58,414 bases of DNA from Bacteroidales bacterium H5. GTDB lineage: Bacteria > Bacteroidota > Bacteroidia > Bacteroidales > Muribaculaceae. The DNA lies in assembly GCA_001701225.1 (NCBI GenBank), contig DAAQ01000019.1, positions 1 to 58,414 of the forward strand, given 5' to 3'. Below are positions 23,775-31,051 of the stretch, piece by piece; positions within the stretch are counted from its first letter, which is position 1, and the number at the start of each line of letters is the position of its first letter. A program made the translations under genes and the position numbers. The notes under the pieces were generated by a model. That model saw nothing but the letters and a program-made list of their open reading frames with translations. It was not told where the DNA came from and made no database searches.

Positions 23775-24002
23775 ATGGAACTGGAAGAATTAAAAGAGAC
23801 TTGGCTGTCTGCATTTCCAGACAGCACACATCCTGCGGACACAAAGCGTTTTATCCGCTATGCGATAGCTTTAGCGAGAGAAAACGGGAGTCTTAATCAT
23901 GATGAAATGGAGGCAAGAGGTATTAGCAGCCGACACATTCAGGATTATCAACGTCAATATGAATTCCTGAGAGATGTCCTGTCTGTGCTTGATGAGCAAT
24001 GA
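23775..24002 (+). CDS. Small helical protein, unknown
   Basis: A 75-residue protein with N-terminal MELEELKETWLSAF and a second part, RFIRYAIALARENGSLNHDEM, that reads as a small helical bundle of the HTH type, then a C-terminal helix. It is the last gene of the repressor operon. Its 3' end overlaps the antisense gene ending at 23923 by 80 bases, so the two genes may conflict. Function unknown. Confidence 0.5.
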   Translation: MELEELKETWLSAFPDSTHPADTKRFIRYAIALARENGSLNHDEMEARGISSRHIQDYQRQYEFLRDVLSVLDEQ

Positions 24003-24177
24003 GCGTATTTCTTACGGCCTTAGAGGCCATATCTGCGCTCGTGCGCGACGGGAAAATGTTGCAATTTTGTGAAAGGAATTCGATGACGGTTTTTCTTGAC
24101 CGCTTCCAGTTATCGCAAAGGGTCTCAATCTTTTCGGGCAGGAAATCGCCCTCTCGGAGATACCAGTATTCTTTCAT
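23923..24177 (-). CDS. Small mobile-element protein, unknown, leftward
   Basis: An 84-residue protein beginning MKEYWYLREGDFLPEKIETL, a pattern met often in small proteins of Bacteroidales mobile elements, with a basic middle (NWKRSRKTVIEFL) and a poorly structured end. It is preceded at a distance of 9 bases by a 54-residue gene in the same direction. The 3' end overlaps the antisense gene at 23775-24002. A competing rightward frame of 63 residues looks weaker. Function unknown. Confidence 0.5.
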   Translation of the reverse strand: MKEYWYLREGDFLPEKIETLCDNWKRSRKTVIEFLSQNCNIFPSRTSADMASKAVRNTLIAHQAQTGHLSGIHIDVDNPECVGC

Positions 24178-24186
24178 ATCTAAACA

Positions 24187-24351
24187 TTAAATCCAGCTTT
24201 CCCTCTCCTCGCCAGTGAGTAGCATGAATGCCTCATCGGCTTGTGCTGCGGCCTCATCTGCATAATTGAATCTGCCAGCGTAATGCATGAAGAGTTTACG
24301 ATAAAGACGTGAATATCGCCAACGTTTGATTATTCTGAATATCTTTCTCAT
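24187..24351 (-). CDS. 54-residue small protein of mobile elements
   Basis: A 54-residue gene starting at the ATG of 24351. It opens with a basic stretch (MRKIFRIIKRWRYSRLYRKL) followed by HYAGRFNYADEAAAQADEAF and an acidic end. Short proteins of this exact flavour (basic start, Ala/Asp/Glu-rich centre) recur in Bacteroidales prophages and conjugative elements. It is in a two-gene leftward unit with the 84-residue gene. The function is unknown; the basic-acidic split suggests a binding partner role. Confidence 0.5.
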   Translation of the reverse strand: MRKIFRIIKRWRYSRLYRKLFMHYAGRFNYADEAAAQADEAFMLLTGEERESWI

Positions 24352-24401
24352 GACCGCAAGTTACGACACTTGGCGGTATTCAAACTTTTAAGTTTTGAAA
24401 C

Positions 24402-24818
24402 ATGGACGAATCAAAATACAACGTATCTGACGAAGAAATGGCTTCCCTTGTCGAGGCTCTTGATGAGATGCTCGAAGAGGAAGAGCCGGATTTCTACGGC
24501 GACCTCAAGGAAGCTGCATGGAACGTGCTGCACGAAAACCCCGGCTACGGCTTTGGCGAGTGGGTGCAGGCGCTCATGGAGCAATACCCTGCCGAGGTTG
24601 TGGACGCGATAGGCTCACATCCGGCGGAAACGTATGCCTCGCTCGCCGACATGTGGGAATCCGGGGACTATGAGGACGCGGAAACCGGAGAGTGCCACAC
24701 GTTCAAGGACTGGGCGGAATATTTCGCCAACGACCGGTCCGTGGAACTTTACGGGCTGCTCGCCGAGGCACGACGCGAAATAAGGCGTTTGGAGGCGCTA
24801 AAATCCAAAAGACGATAA
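24402..24818 (+). CDS. Highly acidic 138-residue protein, unknown
   Basis: A strongly acidic protein with about 35 Asp/Glu against about 12 Lys/Arg, the basic ones mostly at the C-terminus. It has an acidic helix (VEALDEMLEEEEPDFYGDL), a conserved-looking tryptophan-rich centre (GYGFGEWVQALMEQYP and ADMWESGDYED), and a helical basic tail. DNA-mimic inhibitors of restriction or other defences look like this in charge, so anti-restriction is one possibility. It is flanked by a strong hairpin and probably ends the prophage. Confidence 0.6.
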   Translation: MDESKYNVSDEEMASLVEALDEMLEEEEPDFYGDLKEAAWNVLHENPGYGFGEWVQALMEQYPAEVVDAIGSHPAETYASLADMWESGDYEDAETGECHTFKDWAEYFANDRSVELYGLLAEARREIRRLEALKSKRR

Positions 24819-24820
24819 AA

Positions 24821-24853
24821 CCCTCAGCCGGGTATGCAAAGTCCGGCTGAGGG
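24821..24853 (+). terminator. Strong hairpin after the acidic gene
   Basis: A perfect 11-bp stem CCCTCAGCCGG/CCGGCTGAGGG with an 11-base loop lies 2 bases after the stop codon of the acidic gene. There is no T-tract, so it may work as a Rho-aided or convergent terminator. It likely marks the end of the prophage's rightward transcription. Confidence 0.6.
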
Positions 24854-25081
24854 GCAAATCTGAAAGAAACAGAGGGTATCTGCCCTCGCGTTATGAACTT
24901 AAAATTAGACTGACTGAAATATGAAATGAAATCGGCGACATATTATCCACAAAAGTGTGACGTACAAAAAGTGTACAGCAATCCCCTAAATCATGGATTT
25001 AGTTATATCTCAACAGCTGCGCAGGCTGCAATAGAAGACTAATCCCCTTGTCTTTCTATAGGGATATATCTTGAAATTTAG
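24854..25081. other. AT-rich gap at probable prophage right boundary
   Basis: No gene is visible in these 228 bases. They contain an inverted repeat CTAAATC-atg-GATTTAG and a GCAATCCCC motif at about 24979. The latter recurs directly at 25101 and inverted at 25084 within the following hairpin. A weak promoter-like TATCTTG with an upstream TTG lies at 25048-25073. The right attachment site of the prophage is expected around here but cannot be placed without the left end. Confidence 0.35.
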
Positions 25082-25111
25082 GTGGGGATTGCGATGATTC
25101 GCAATCCCCAC
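25082..25111 (+). terminator. Perfect hairpin just upstream of fic
   Basis: A 12-bp perfect stem GTGGGGATTGCG/CGCAATCCCCAC with a 6-base loop is followed by TTTTCTT. It looks like an intrinsic terminator, yet lies only 19 bases before the fic start codon, so it may insulate fic from upstream transcription or act as an attenuator. Confidence 0.7.
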
Positions 25112-25130
25112 TTTTCTTGAATAATAGTGT

Positions 25131-25682
25131 ATGACTCAAAACGAAATTGACCGCAGAAGCATCGAGAAAGCAAAGGATCTTTTCTCATCTGGTAAGGTAT
25201 ATGATATGGCTGTCGGCACAACTGCCGGGCTGCAGGCAATTCATCAGGCGTTATTCGACAGGCTATATGCTTTTGCCGGAGAGATAAGGAAGCTTAATAT
25301 TTCAAAAGGCGGATTCCGCTTTGCTAATGCCCTCTATCTCTTGCCGGCTCTTGAAGCTATAGAAAAAATGCCTGAAACGACATTTGAAGAAATTATTGCC
25401 AAGTATGTGGAGATGAACATTGCCCATCCATTTATGGAGGGGAATGGACGTGCTACACGCATCTGGCTTGACATGATGCTGCGACGATCTTTGGGTAAAG
25501 TGGTTGACTGGCGCAAAATAACCCGCGAATCGTATATGCAAGCAATGGAGCGCTCGCCCATAAATGACCTTGAGCTCCGCTATATCCTTCATGGCGCCCT
25601 AACTTCGGAAACCGATGACCGTGATGTAATCTTTCACGGCATCGACCAATCATATTACTACGAAGGTTACGAGCAGAATTAA
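25131..25682 (+). CDS. Fic-domain AMP-transferase, class III (C-terminal inhibitory motif)
   Basis: A 183-residue Fic protein with the complete active-site motif HPFMEGNGRATR (99-110), which transfers AMP from ATP to a target hydroxyl, and a flap near residues 58-65. The C-terminal helix carries Ser174-x-x-x-Glu178-Gly179, the (S/T)xxxE(G/N) inhibitory motif that in class III Fic proteins blocks ATP positioning in cis. No antitoxin gene is adjacent, which fits. Related class III enzymes modify DNA gyrase/topoisomerase in other bacteria; the target here is unknown. It stands alone after a terminator at the prophage edge. Confidence 0.85.
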   Translation: MTQNEIDRRSIEKAKDLFSSGKVYDMAVGTTAGLQAIHQALFDRLYAFAGEIRKLNISKGGFRFANALYLLPALEAIEKMPETTFEEIIAKYVEMNIAHPFMEGNGRATRIWLDMMLRRSLGKVVDWRKITRESYMQAMERSPINDLELRYILHGALTSETDDRDVIFHGIDQSYYYEGYEQN

Positions 25683-25700
25683 TCTATTTTATTCTTTGCA

Positions 25701-28244
25701 TCAATCCATACGGTTCAGTTCGTCTTGGGCTGTGGTTTTGCCTTTGTATCGGTCTTCGTGCCTGAAGGTGTATGAGACGGTGAGATACAGGCGCTGATTG
25801 TCGCGGAAGGTTGTGCGCCCGAATATGCTTGTCCCATAATAGGTCTTTGATATGGGACGGCTGTGGAGGATGTTCGTGGCATTGATTGCCACATATAATC
25901 TCTTATTAATAAAACGGCGATATACACCCATGTCGATTCCGATATATCGTCCCTCCCATGAGTTGCAATACGCTCCCGCCGGATTGAAATGTGTGGCAAT
26001 ATATGCCGTCGTTCCACAGAATGAGAAATAGTTGGAAAACGACAGCTCAAACAACGGTGTCTTACCCGGCCCGGGCATCCCGTCTCTCAAAGATATGCCA
26101 TAGAATGTTTTTGTCAGTTGGGCCGACATGTAGGGGCGCCAAAGGCCGAATTTGTGATTGTAGCTGAGCTGTAGGGATGCTGCGGTGTACTTTGGCTTAT
26201 TTACAGGATATGATGTCAGATGCAAGGGGGTGTCCGTGTCAATTCTGGAATCTTCTGTGATGGAGTTGTAAATCCATTGATATGTGGCATTTGCCATGAA
26301 ATCCTTATATCCCAACGAATAGGATATGTCGTATGTATATCTTGGCCGCAGCAAGGGATTGCCCTCGGTGGTCTCATAGCGGTTGAAGTATTCCTGACTT
26401 GTCCGAAGCTGATAGAATGTGGGCCTCCGTATCCGCGAATTGAAGCCAAGGGCCATAGTTGTCTTGCCGACCCTGGCAGAGAGGGTGATGTGAGGATAGA
26501 GCCTATGATAAGTTTTTGCAAGGATCCGTGAGCCGGTCGCCCCGTCGGTGTAATCCATTTTGTCCGCTTCGTACCTCAGGCCTATGACGAGATTCCATAT
26601 GCCACAGGACAAGTCATATTGTGCGAATGCGGCATATTTTGAATCGACAGACCTTAGGCCTGCAGACTGTTCCCCACAGTTTTGTGTGCTATGCCTGGAT
26701 TGGTTTACGATACTCAGGTCGGCACCGAAGGATGCCTGGGAGTTATCTGTCAGTTTCCAGCTGATTTTCGCCATTCCGGACCACAGGCTGTATCGCGTGC
26801 TGTCATAGTTTATGACGATATGGTGAGGGGTGAGGCTGCCATATTCATCAGTAACATGAGTAGACAGATGCTTCCTGTTTACATAGTCGCCGTTGAATAT
26901 GAGATTTATCCGCTCGGAAATCGCACCCTCGTAATAGATATTGGTATGCCATTGACGGTATCCCTGAGGATTGGATGTACGTGCAGTAAGGGTCTCGTAT
27001 TCCTCATCTTCGACTGTCATGCAGCTATATTTATCCCCACCGTTGTGCTGCGTGTCATTAGTGTAGGCTATTTTGGCCCCGAGCGTGTGCCTGTCGTCTA
27101 TATTTATGCTTGATCCCGCAGCCAACGTCCAGTCATAATATTCCGAATCCCAATGGGGCATATCCGAAACCATGTGCCAGACTGCAGACGGTGTATATAT
27201 GTCCTGCAGGTTTACCTGGTCGCTGTTGAGCCTTGCTGAGTTATTTGAGAAAATCAGGAATGAGCTTGTCGGCCCCGCACCGTATGAGAGCGACATCTGT
27301 TCATAATCCGAGAATCTCCGGCCAAGACCTGCTTGAGATATCATGTCAATGCCAAACCCTTTCAGGACATCTTTTTTCAACCTGATTCGGATTACCGCGG
27401 GGGCGTCGGCGTCGAACTCAGCACCAGGGTTGCGGATTATCTCTATGCTCTTGATTTCGGATGGACGCAACCTGTATAGCTCAGACATATCGGTCAGTTT
27501 CCTGTTGCCTATGAATACCACCGCTTCCCCGCGCCCGGTTATGGAGAAACCGGTGCCGTTTGATTTGACAGTCGGAAGCTGTGATAGGACATCCGGTACC
27601 GTAGGAAGATCGCCTAACGGGGAATTCTCGATATCCACCGAGAATCCCGTACCGATTGCTTTGACAAAAGGCTTTGATGCCGTAACCGACACTTGGCTGA
27701 GCATTGTCGGGTTGACTGTCATGACCACCTCTCCGATGTTGAAATCCGACACATGGCGCGAGACTGTATGATAACCGATGCAGCTGAGTCTGACAATCAC
27801 ATCCCGGCAATCGCAAGGCACAGAGAAACGTCCGTCGCTATCGGCTATTCCATAGGTCATGACAGTGGAATCGCGTGGCGAGAGCAACATGACGGTTGCG
27901 AGAACGGGTTCGTTGTCACTGCCGACAGTGCGCCCGGTATAGATAAATCTGCCATGTTGAAGCGCCTCGATGAAATAACTGCCATCCTTCGACTTGATGG
28001 AGATCGGGTTGAGCCCTATGACCCGACGCAACGCATCCTCTATGTCGTCAGTGCGTACCTTAGCCGATGTCCTGTAGTTGTCAAGCTCATCGTATATGAA
28101 GGATATATTGACATCGGGATGGTCTTTGCTTATCCGTACGATGGCCTCTGATATAGGCGTCTTTTCAAACGAATACGAATATCTGTATGCACTGGCGGAA
28201 ATGAAAGTCATCACAGCCATCACTATGGTCAGGACAGTCTTCAT
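25701..28244 (-). CDS. STN-domain outer-membrane TonB-type receptor
   Basis: An 847-residue outer-membrane protein. It has a signal peptide (about 1-19), an STN/secretin-like domain (about 25-90) that signals to the anti-sigma factor, and a carboxypeptidase-regulatory-like beta domain (about 97-185). A plug domain with GRGEAVVFIGNRKL and SIEIIRNPGAEFD follows, then a beta-barrel to the C-terminus. It begins 4 bases after the anti-sigma gene stop, as expected for a cell-surface signalling operon. The substrate is unknown; there is no SusD partner, so it is not a typical glycan utilisation pair. Confidence 0.85.
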   Translation of the reverse strand: MKTVLTIVMAVMTFISASAYRYSYSFEKTPISEAIVRISKDHPDVNISFIYDELDNYRTSAKVRTDDIEDALRRVIGLNPISIKSKDGSYFIEALQHGRFIYTGRTVGSDNEPVLATVMLLSPRDSTVMTYGIADSDGRFSVPCDCRDVIVRLSCIGYHTVSRHVSDFNIGEVVMTVNPTMLSQVSVTASKPFVKAIGTGFSVDIENSPLGDLPTVPDVLSQLPTVKSNGTGFSITGRGEAVVFIGNRKLTDMSELYRLRPSEIKSIEIIRNPGAEFDADAPAVIRIRLKKDVLKGFGIDMISQAGLGRRFSDYEQMSLSYGAGPTSSFLIFSNNSARLNSDQVNLQDIYTPSAVWHMVSDMPHWDSEYYDWTLAAGSSINIDDRHTLGAKIAYTNDTQHNGGDKYSCMTVEDEEYETLTARTSNPQGYRQWHTNIYYEGAISERINLIFNGDYVNRKHLSTHVTDEYGSLTPHHIVINYDSTRYSLWSGMAKISWKLTDNSQASFGADLSIVNQSRHSTQNCGEQSAGLRSVDSKYAAFAQYDLSCGIWNLVIGLRYEADKMDYTDGATGSRILAKTYHRLYPHITLSARVGKTTMALGFNSRIRRPTFYQLRTSQEYFNRYETTEGNPLLRPRYTYDISYSLGYKDFMANATYQWIYNSITEDSRIDTDTPLHLTSYPVNKPKYTAASLQLSYNHKFGLWRPYMSAQLTKTFYGISLRDGMPGPGKTPLFELSFSNYFSFCGTTAYIATHFNPAGAYCNSWEGRYIGIDMGVYRRFINKRLYVAINATNILHSRPISKTYYGTSIFGRTTFRDNQRLYLTVSYTFRHEDRYKGKTTAQDELNRMD

Positions 28245-28248
28245 TCTC

Positions 28249-28905
28249 TCACTCGATAATCAGTGTATTGCCGTCCTGCCTGATGTCGATATGCCCGAAT
28301 GTGTTGAGCTGCGACACGATTTCGTCAAGAGGCAGTGCGGGATTGAGGCGATAGTACAGATGGAGCGCGGCTGCCTCACGGTCGACGACTCTGATATCCA
28401 CACCGTATAAGTCAGAAACATTTCTCAGGATTGTCTCAAGAGACTCATCCTCAAACATTATGGGTGCTATTACAGTGATGGTGGAGTCGGACCGTTGCGT
28501 GATTGAGTCTGTCGATGTCGAGACAGAAGCTTCTGTAGCGGGATGTCCGTCATTTTCCACAGAGCGGTTCTTTGGCCCGTCTGAGGCGATTTTGACGGCG
28601 ATACCGGCTGCTACGGCCATGATGGATACACCGGCTATGGTGACTATAGAGGCTGCTCGTGCCGGGAGCCGAATAAAATGACTGCGGTGTGAGGGGGGCG
28701 CATTCCGCTCTGAAAAAAATGCCCACTCGGCTTCCACATCTATTCCCTTATCTGATTCTATGGCAGATACAGTCTTGCAGAGCAGGTTGTAGATGTCTCT
28801 TGCTTCCGAGTCCGACAATATCTCTTTTACATAGCCGGGACTATATTTGCCGGGGTGCTCGACAATATCAAGCACAATATCGTATTTTGATTTCTGCTTA
28901 TCCAT
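28249..28905 (-). CDS. Anti-sigma factor, FecR-like (DUF4974 C-terminus)
   Basis: A 218-residue inner-membrane protein. It has an N-terminal cytoplasmic region (about 1-80), a single transmembrane helix (about 90-110), a linker and a C-terminal periplasmic domain resembling DUF4974 with FEDESLETILRNVSDLYGVDIRV and PLDEIVSQLNTF. The classic FecR core is short or missing, so it is a minimal version. The start at 28905 (MDKQ) overlaps the sigma factor stop by 8 bases. It presumably holds the sigma factor until the receptor signals. Confidence 0.8.
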   Translation of the reverse strand: MDKQKSKYDIVLDIVEHPGKYSPGYVKEILSDSEARDIYNLLCKTVSAIESDKGIDVEAEWAFFSERNAPPSHRSHFIRLPARAASIVTIAGVSIMAVAAGIAVKIASDGPKNRSVENDGHPATEASVSTSTDSITQRSDSTITVIAPIMFEDESLETILRNVSDLYGVDIRVVDREAAALHLYYRLNPALPLDEIVSQLNTFGHIDIRQDGNTLIIE

Positions 28906-29386
28906 TTTCGTTGAGTTTTTTACGGATGATTGCCAAAGCATTGCTCAGATGGCGATATACAGCCGACTCACTTATCCCCATCTCTTTCGCTACGTCGGCA
29001 AAGGGCAAGCCCGACGAAAACCTCAGTTCCAGAACGCGTCTTGCCTGTCGGGAGACATCATTGCATATCAGGTTATGAATCAGGGAAAGTGTTTCTTCGT
29101 CAGGCCACCCTTCAGTCTCATATTCCTCATTGTCGAGGAAATAGCAGGCTGCTATGCGTTGATGAATCTCGCAATTACGCAAATGGTTGAGACATCGGTT
29201 CCGTATCGCTGTCAGGAGATAGCTTGCGTTGGCTGGGGTGTCGTGTCCCTTTTCGAGCAGCTTTGCAAACACATCGTGTACCATGTCTCTCGCGACATCA
29301 TCATCGTGCACAAGTGCCGCCGCCACACGGTACATCTGCGCATAATGAGCTTTGAAAAGCTGCTCTATGTCATTCCTGTTAGTCAT
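28898..29386 (-). CDS. ECF RNA polymerase sigma factor (FecI-like)
   Basis: A 162-residue ECF sigma-70 factor with region 2 (MYRVAAALVHDDDVARDMVHDVFAKL) and region 4 (SRQARRVLELRFSSGLPFADVAKEMGISESAVYRHLSNAL). It is first in the operon, in front of the anti-sigma factor and receptor, the standard order for cell-surface signalling systems in this phylum. It would switch on its own operon and perhaps others. No matching target promoter could be fixed. Confidence 0.9.
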   Translation of the reverse strand: MTNRNDIEQLFKAHYAQMYRVAAALVHDDDVARDMVHDVFAKLLEKGHDTPANASYLLTAIRNRCLNHLRNCEIHQRIAACYFLDNEEYETEGWPDEETLSLIHNLICNDVSRQARRVLELRFSSGLPFADVAKEMGISESAVYRHLSNALAIIRKKLNENG

Positions 29387-29490
29387 ATATTATCAAGACA
29401 CACAGCATCCGTAAAACTCAACCTTGAAAAAGAAGAAATTTTGAAAAAATATACACCGCCTCAATCCGGGGAGAGGGGCATTGGAAATAA

Positions 29491-29522
29491 AAAATCCTGT
29501 AAGCAATAACTTACAGGATTTT
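29491..29522 (-). terminator. Terminator downstream of tRNA-Ser
   Basis: A perfect 13-bp stem AAAATCCTGTAAG/CTTACAGGATTTT with a 6-base loop. On the minus strand it is followed by a T-rich run (TTTTTTATTT). It ends the tRNA-Ser transcript. Confidence 0.8.
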
Positions 29523-29536
29523 GAATGATGCTTGGG

Positions 29537-29625
29537 CGGAGAGGACGAGATTCGAACTCGTGGATAGGATTGCTCCCATCGTCGGTTTAGCAAACCGGTG
29601 GTTTCAGCCACTCACCCACCTCTCC
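29537..29625 (-). tRNA. tRNA-Ser (GCT)
   Basis: An 89-base class II tRNA on the minus strand, with acceptor GGAGAGG/CCTCTCC, a long variable arm, the T loop TTCGAAT, and anticodon loop TTTGCTAAA giving anticodon GCT. The discriminator is G and the next bases are CCCA. No duplicated 3' end was found nearby, so there is no sign of an integrated element here. Confidence 0.95.
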
Positions 29626-29757
29626 TGAGGCTTTGAGGTTTGTCCCTCTTGGCTTTTGCACTGCAAAGGTAGGTATTATTTTTGGAGCGGCCAAATTTTT
29701 GAGCCTGTTTTTTTGACTAATTTTTTGCCGAATCATGAATCGGGATGCCTTGCGCGG

Positions 29758-30969
29758 TCATATCAGTGATATAATCAGCGAGTTGGCTTTGTCTACGGCT
29801 GTGCTGTCGAGGGTGGAGAGATAAATCTGGGTGGTCGATTCCGAGTCGTGTCCCAGCCCTTCGCTGATGACACGTATGGGTACTCCCTTATATCGGGCGA
29901 TTGAGGCCCAGGTGTGGCGGGCAACGTACATGGTGAGAGGGATGCCCGCTCCGACCATCGTGGCGATTTTCTTGAGGGTGCGGTTGATGTTGTAGGCGGC
30001 GTTTCGGTATGCGCAGCGTTCGTTGTGTACATTCTGAGATATTATGGGCAGGAGATATTTCGGGCTTCGCTGCGGGTATTTGTCGACAATCTGCTGCATC
30101 TCGGCGGTCCATTTGATGGTTAGGAGCTGGCCGGTCTTGCGGCGACGGTATGAGAGGTAGCCGTTGCGGAGGTCTGTCCTGCGCAGGAACGACATGTCTA
30201 TGAAACTCATGCCGCGAAGATAGAAGCTGAGCATGAACATGTCGCGGGCAAAGTCCTCAACGGAGGAGGGAATGAGCTCGAGATGCCTTATCTTGCGCAC
30301 GGTACCGATGGTAAGAGCGCGCTTGACAGTCTTGTCGACTCCTGTATAGACGTGCCTGAAAGGGCGTGCGTCCGTCACAAGGTCTATGTCGACGGCACGG
30401 TTGTAGGTGGCCCTGAGCACCCGCATATAGAACGAGACGGTGTTGGGTATGACGCCGCTGCGGCGCAGCCATGTCTCATACTCTTCCATCAGCGCCCCGG
30501 TAATGGAGTCGAGCGGTATGTCTTTGCCTGTGCCCCGTGAGGTGAGGAAGCGCCCGAAGCTGTTGCGGGCCGCCAGGTATGTCTCGGACGTGCGCATCCG
30601 CTCGTTGTGCCTGAAGTTGCCGATGAGGCTGTCCATGAAATGGAAGAGTGATCTCTCGGCCTTGGCCTTGCCGAATTCGTCTTCAACCTCGTCAAGGCTG
30701 TACCGGGGCTTCGAGGTGTTAAACCTGGCTATGATGGCGCCGAGCAGCCTCAGGTCGCTTGATATGAGGTGCCGTTTGGCCTCGGCAGATTTGTTAGAGT
30801 CCGAGCATGGCACCGACGAGAGCAACCGCCCCCTTTTCCATTCGGAGACCATGACCGTATGGCCCGAGGGGATGAGCCGCTTGTCTGTGCCTTTAGTGAG
30901 CTGATAGTGGACTGTGCCCTCTCGCGGTTCAGTGGCGGAGGGGAGGAATTTAACTTTAACTGATGTCAT
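29758..30969 (-). CDS. Tyrosine-type site-specific recombinase
   Basis: A 403-residue tyrosine recombinase of the Bacteroidales integrase/invertase type. It has an N-terminal arm-binding/SAM-like region (about 1-190) and a catalytic domain. The visible residues are the first Arg in FYLRGMSF, Arg351 in YVARHTWAS, His374 in GLGHDS and the nucleophile Tyr383 in TTQIYLS. The usual HxxR first His is Tyr348, a variant I associate with this branch. Members mediate both element integration and phase-variable DNA inversion; no element or clear inverted repeats were seen beside it, so its substrate is open. Confidence 0.85.
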   Translation of the reverse strand: MTSVKVKFLPSATEPREGTVHYQLTKGTDKRLIPSGHTVMVSEWKRGRLLSSVPCSDSNKSAEAKRHLISSDLRLLGAIIARFNTSKPRYSLDEVEDEFGKAKAERSLFHFMDSLIGNFRHNERMRTSETYLAARNSFGRFLTSRGTGKDIPLDSITGALMEEYETWLRRSGVIPNTVSFYMRVLRATYNRAVDIDLVTDARPFRHVYTGVDKTVKRALTIGTVRKIRHLELIPSSVEDFARDMFMLSFYLRGMSFIDMSFLRRTDLRNGYLSYRRRKTGQLLTIKWTAEMQQIVDKYPQRSPKYLLPIISQNVHNERCAYRNAAYNINRTLKKIATMVGAGIPLTMYVARHTWASIARYKGVPIRVISEGLGHDSESTTQIYLSTLDSTAVDKANSLIISLI

Positions 30970-31051
30970 GGATATGTTTTTTGAACGTGGTTTGTACCTG
31001 TTCAGAAAACGTCGTCCAGACAGGGCTAATTACAGGGCAGATGTTGCGCCA

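Noticed and set aside
23999..24190. A rightward 63-residue frame overlapping the antisense 84-residue gene
   Set aside because: The leftward gene has a better start context and a protein pattern known from mobile elements; the rightward frame is low in structure.
25082..25111. The perfect hairpin and GCAATCCCC copies as a CRISPR-like array
   Set aside because: There are only a few copies in a 130-base stretch, with no regular spacers and no cas genes.
25131..25682. Fic as part of a toxin-antitoxin pair
   Set aside because: No small antitoxin gene precedes it, and the inhibitory motif is within the same protein.
29537..29625. tRNA-Ser 3' end as the prophage attachment site
   Set aside because: No second copy of the tRNA end is visible, and the prophage appears to end about 4.7 kb away.
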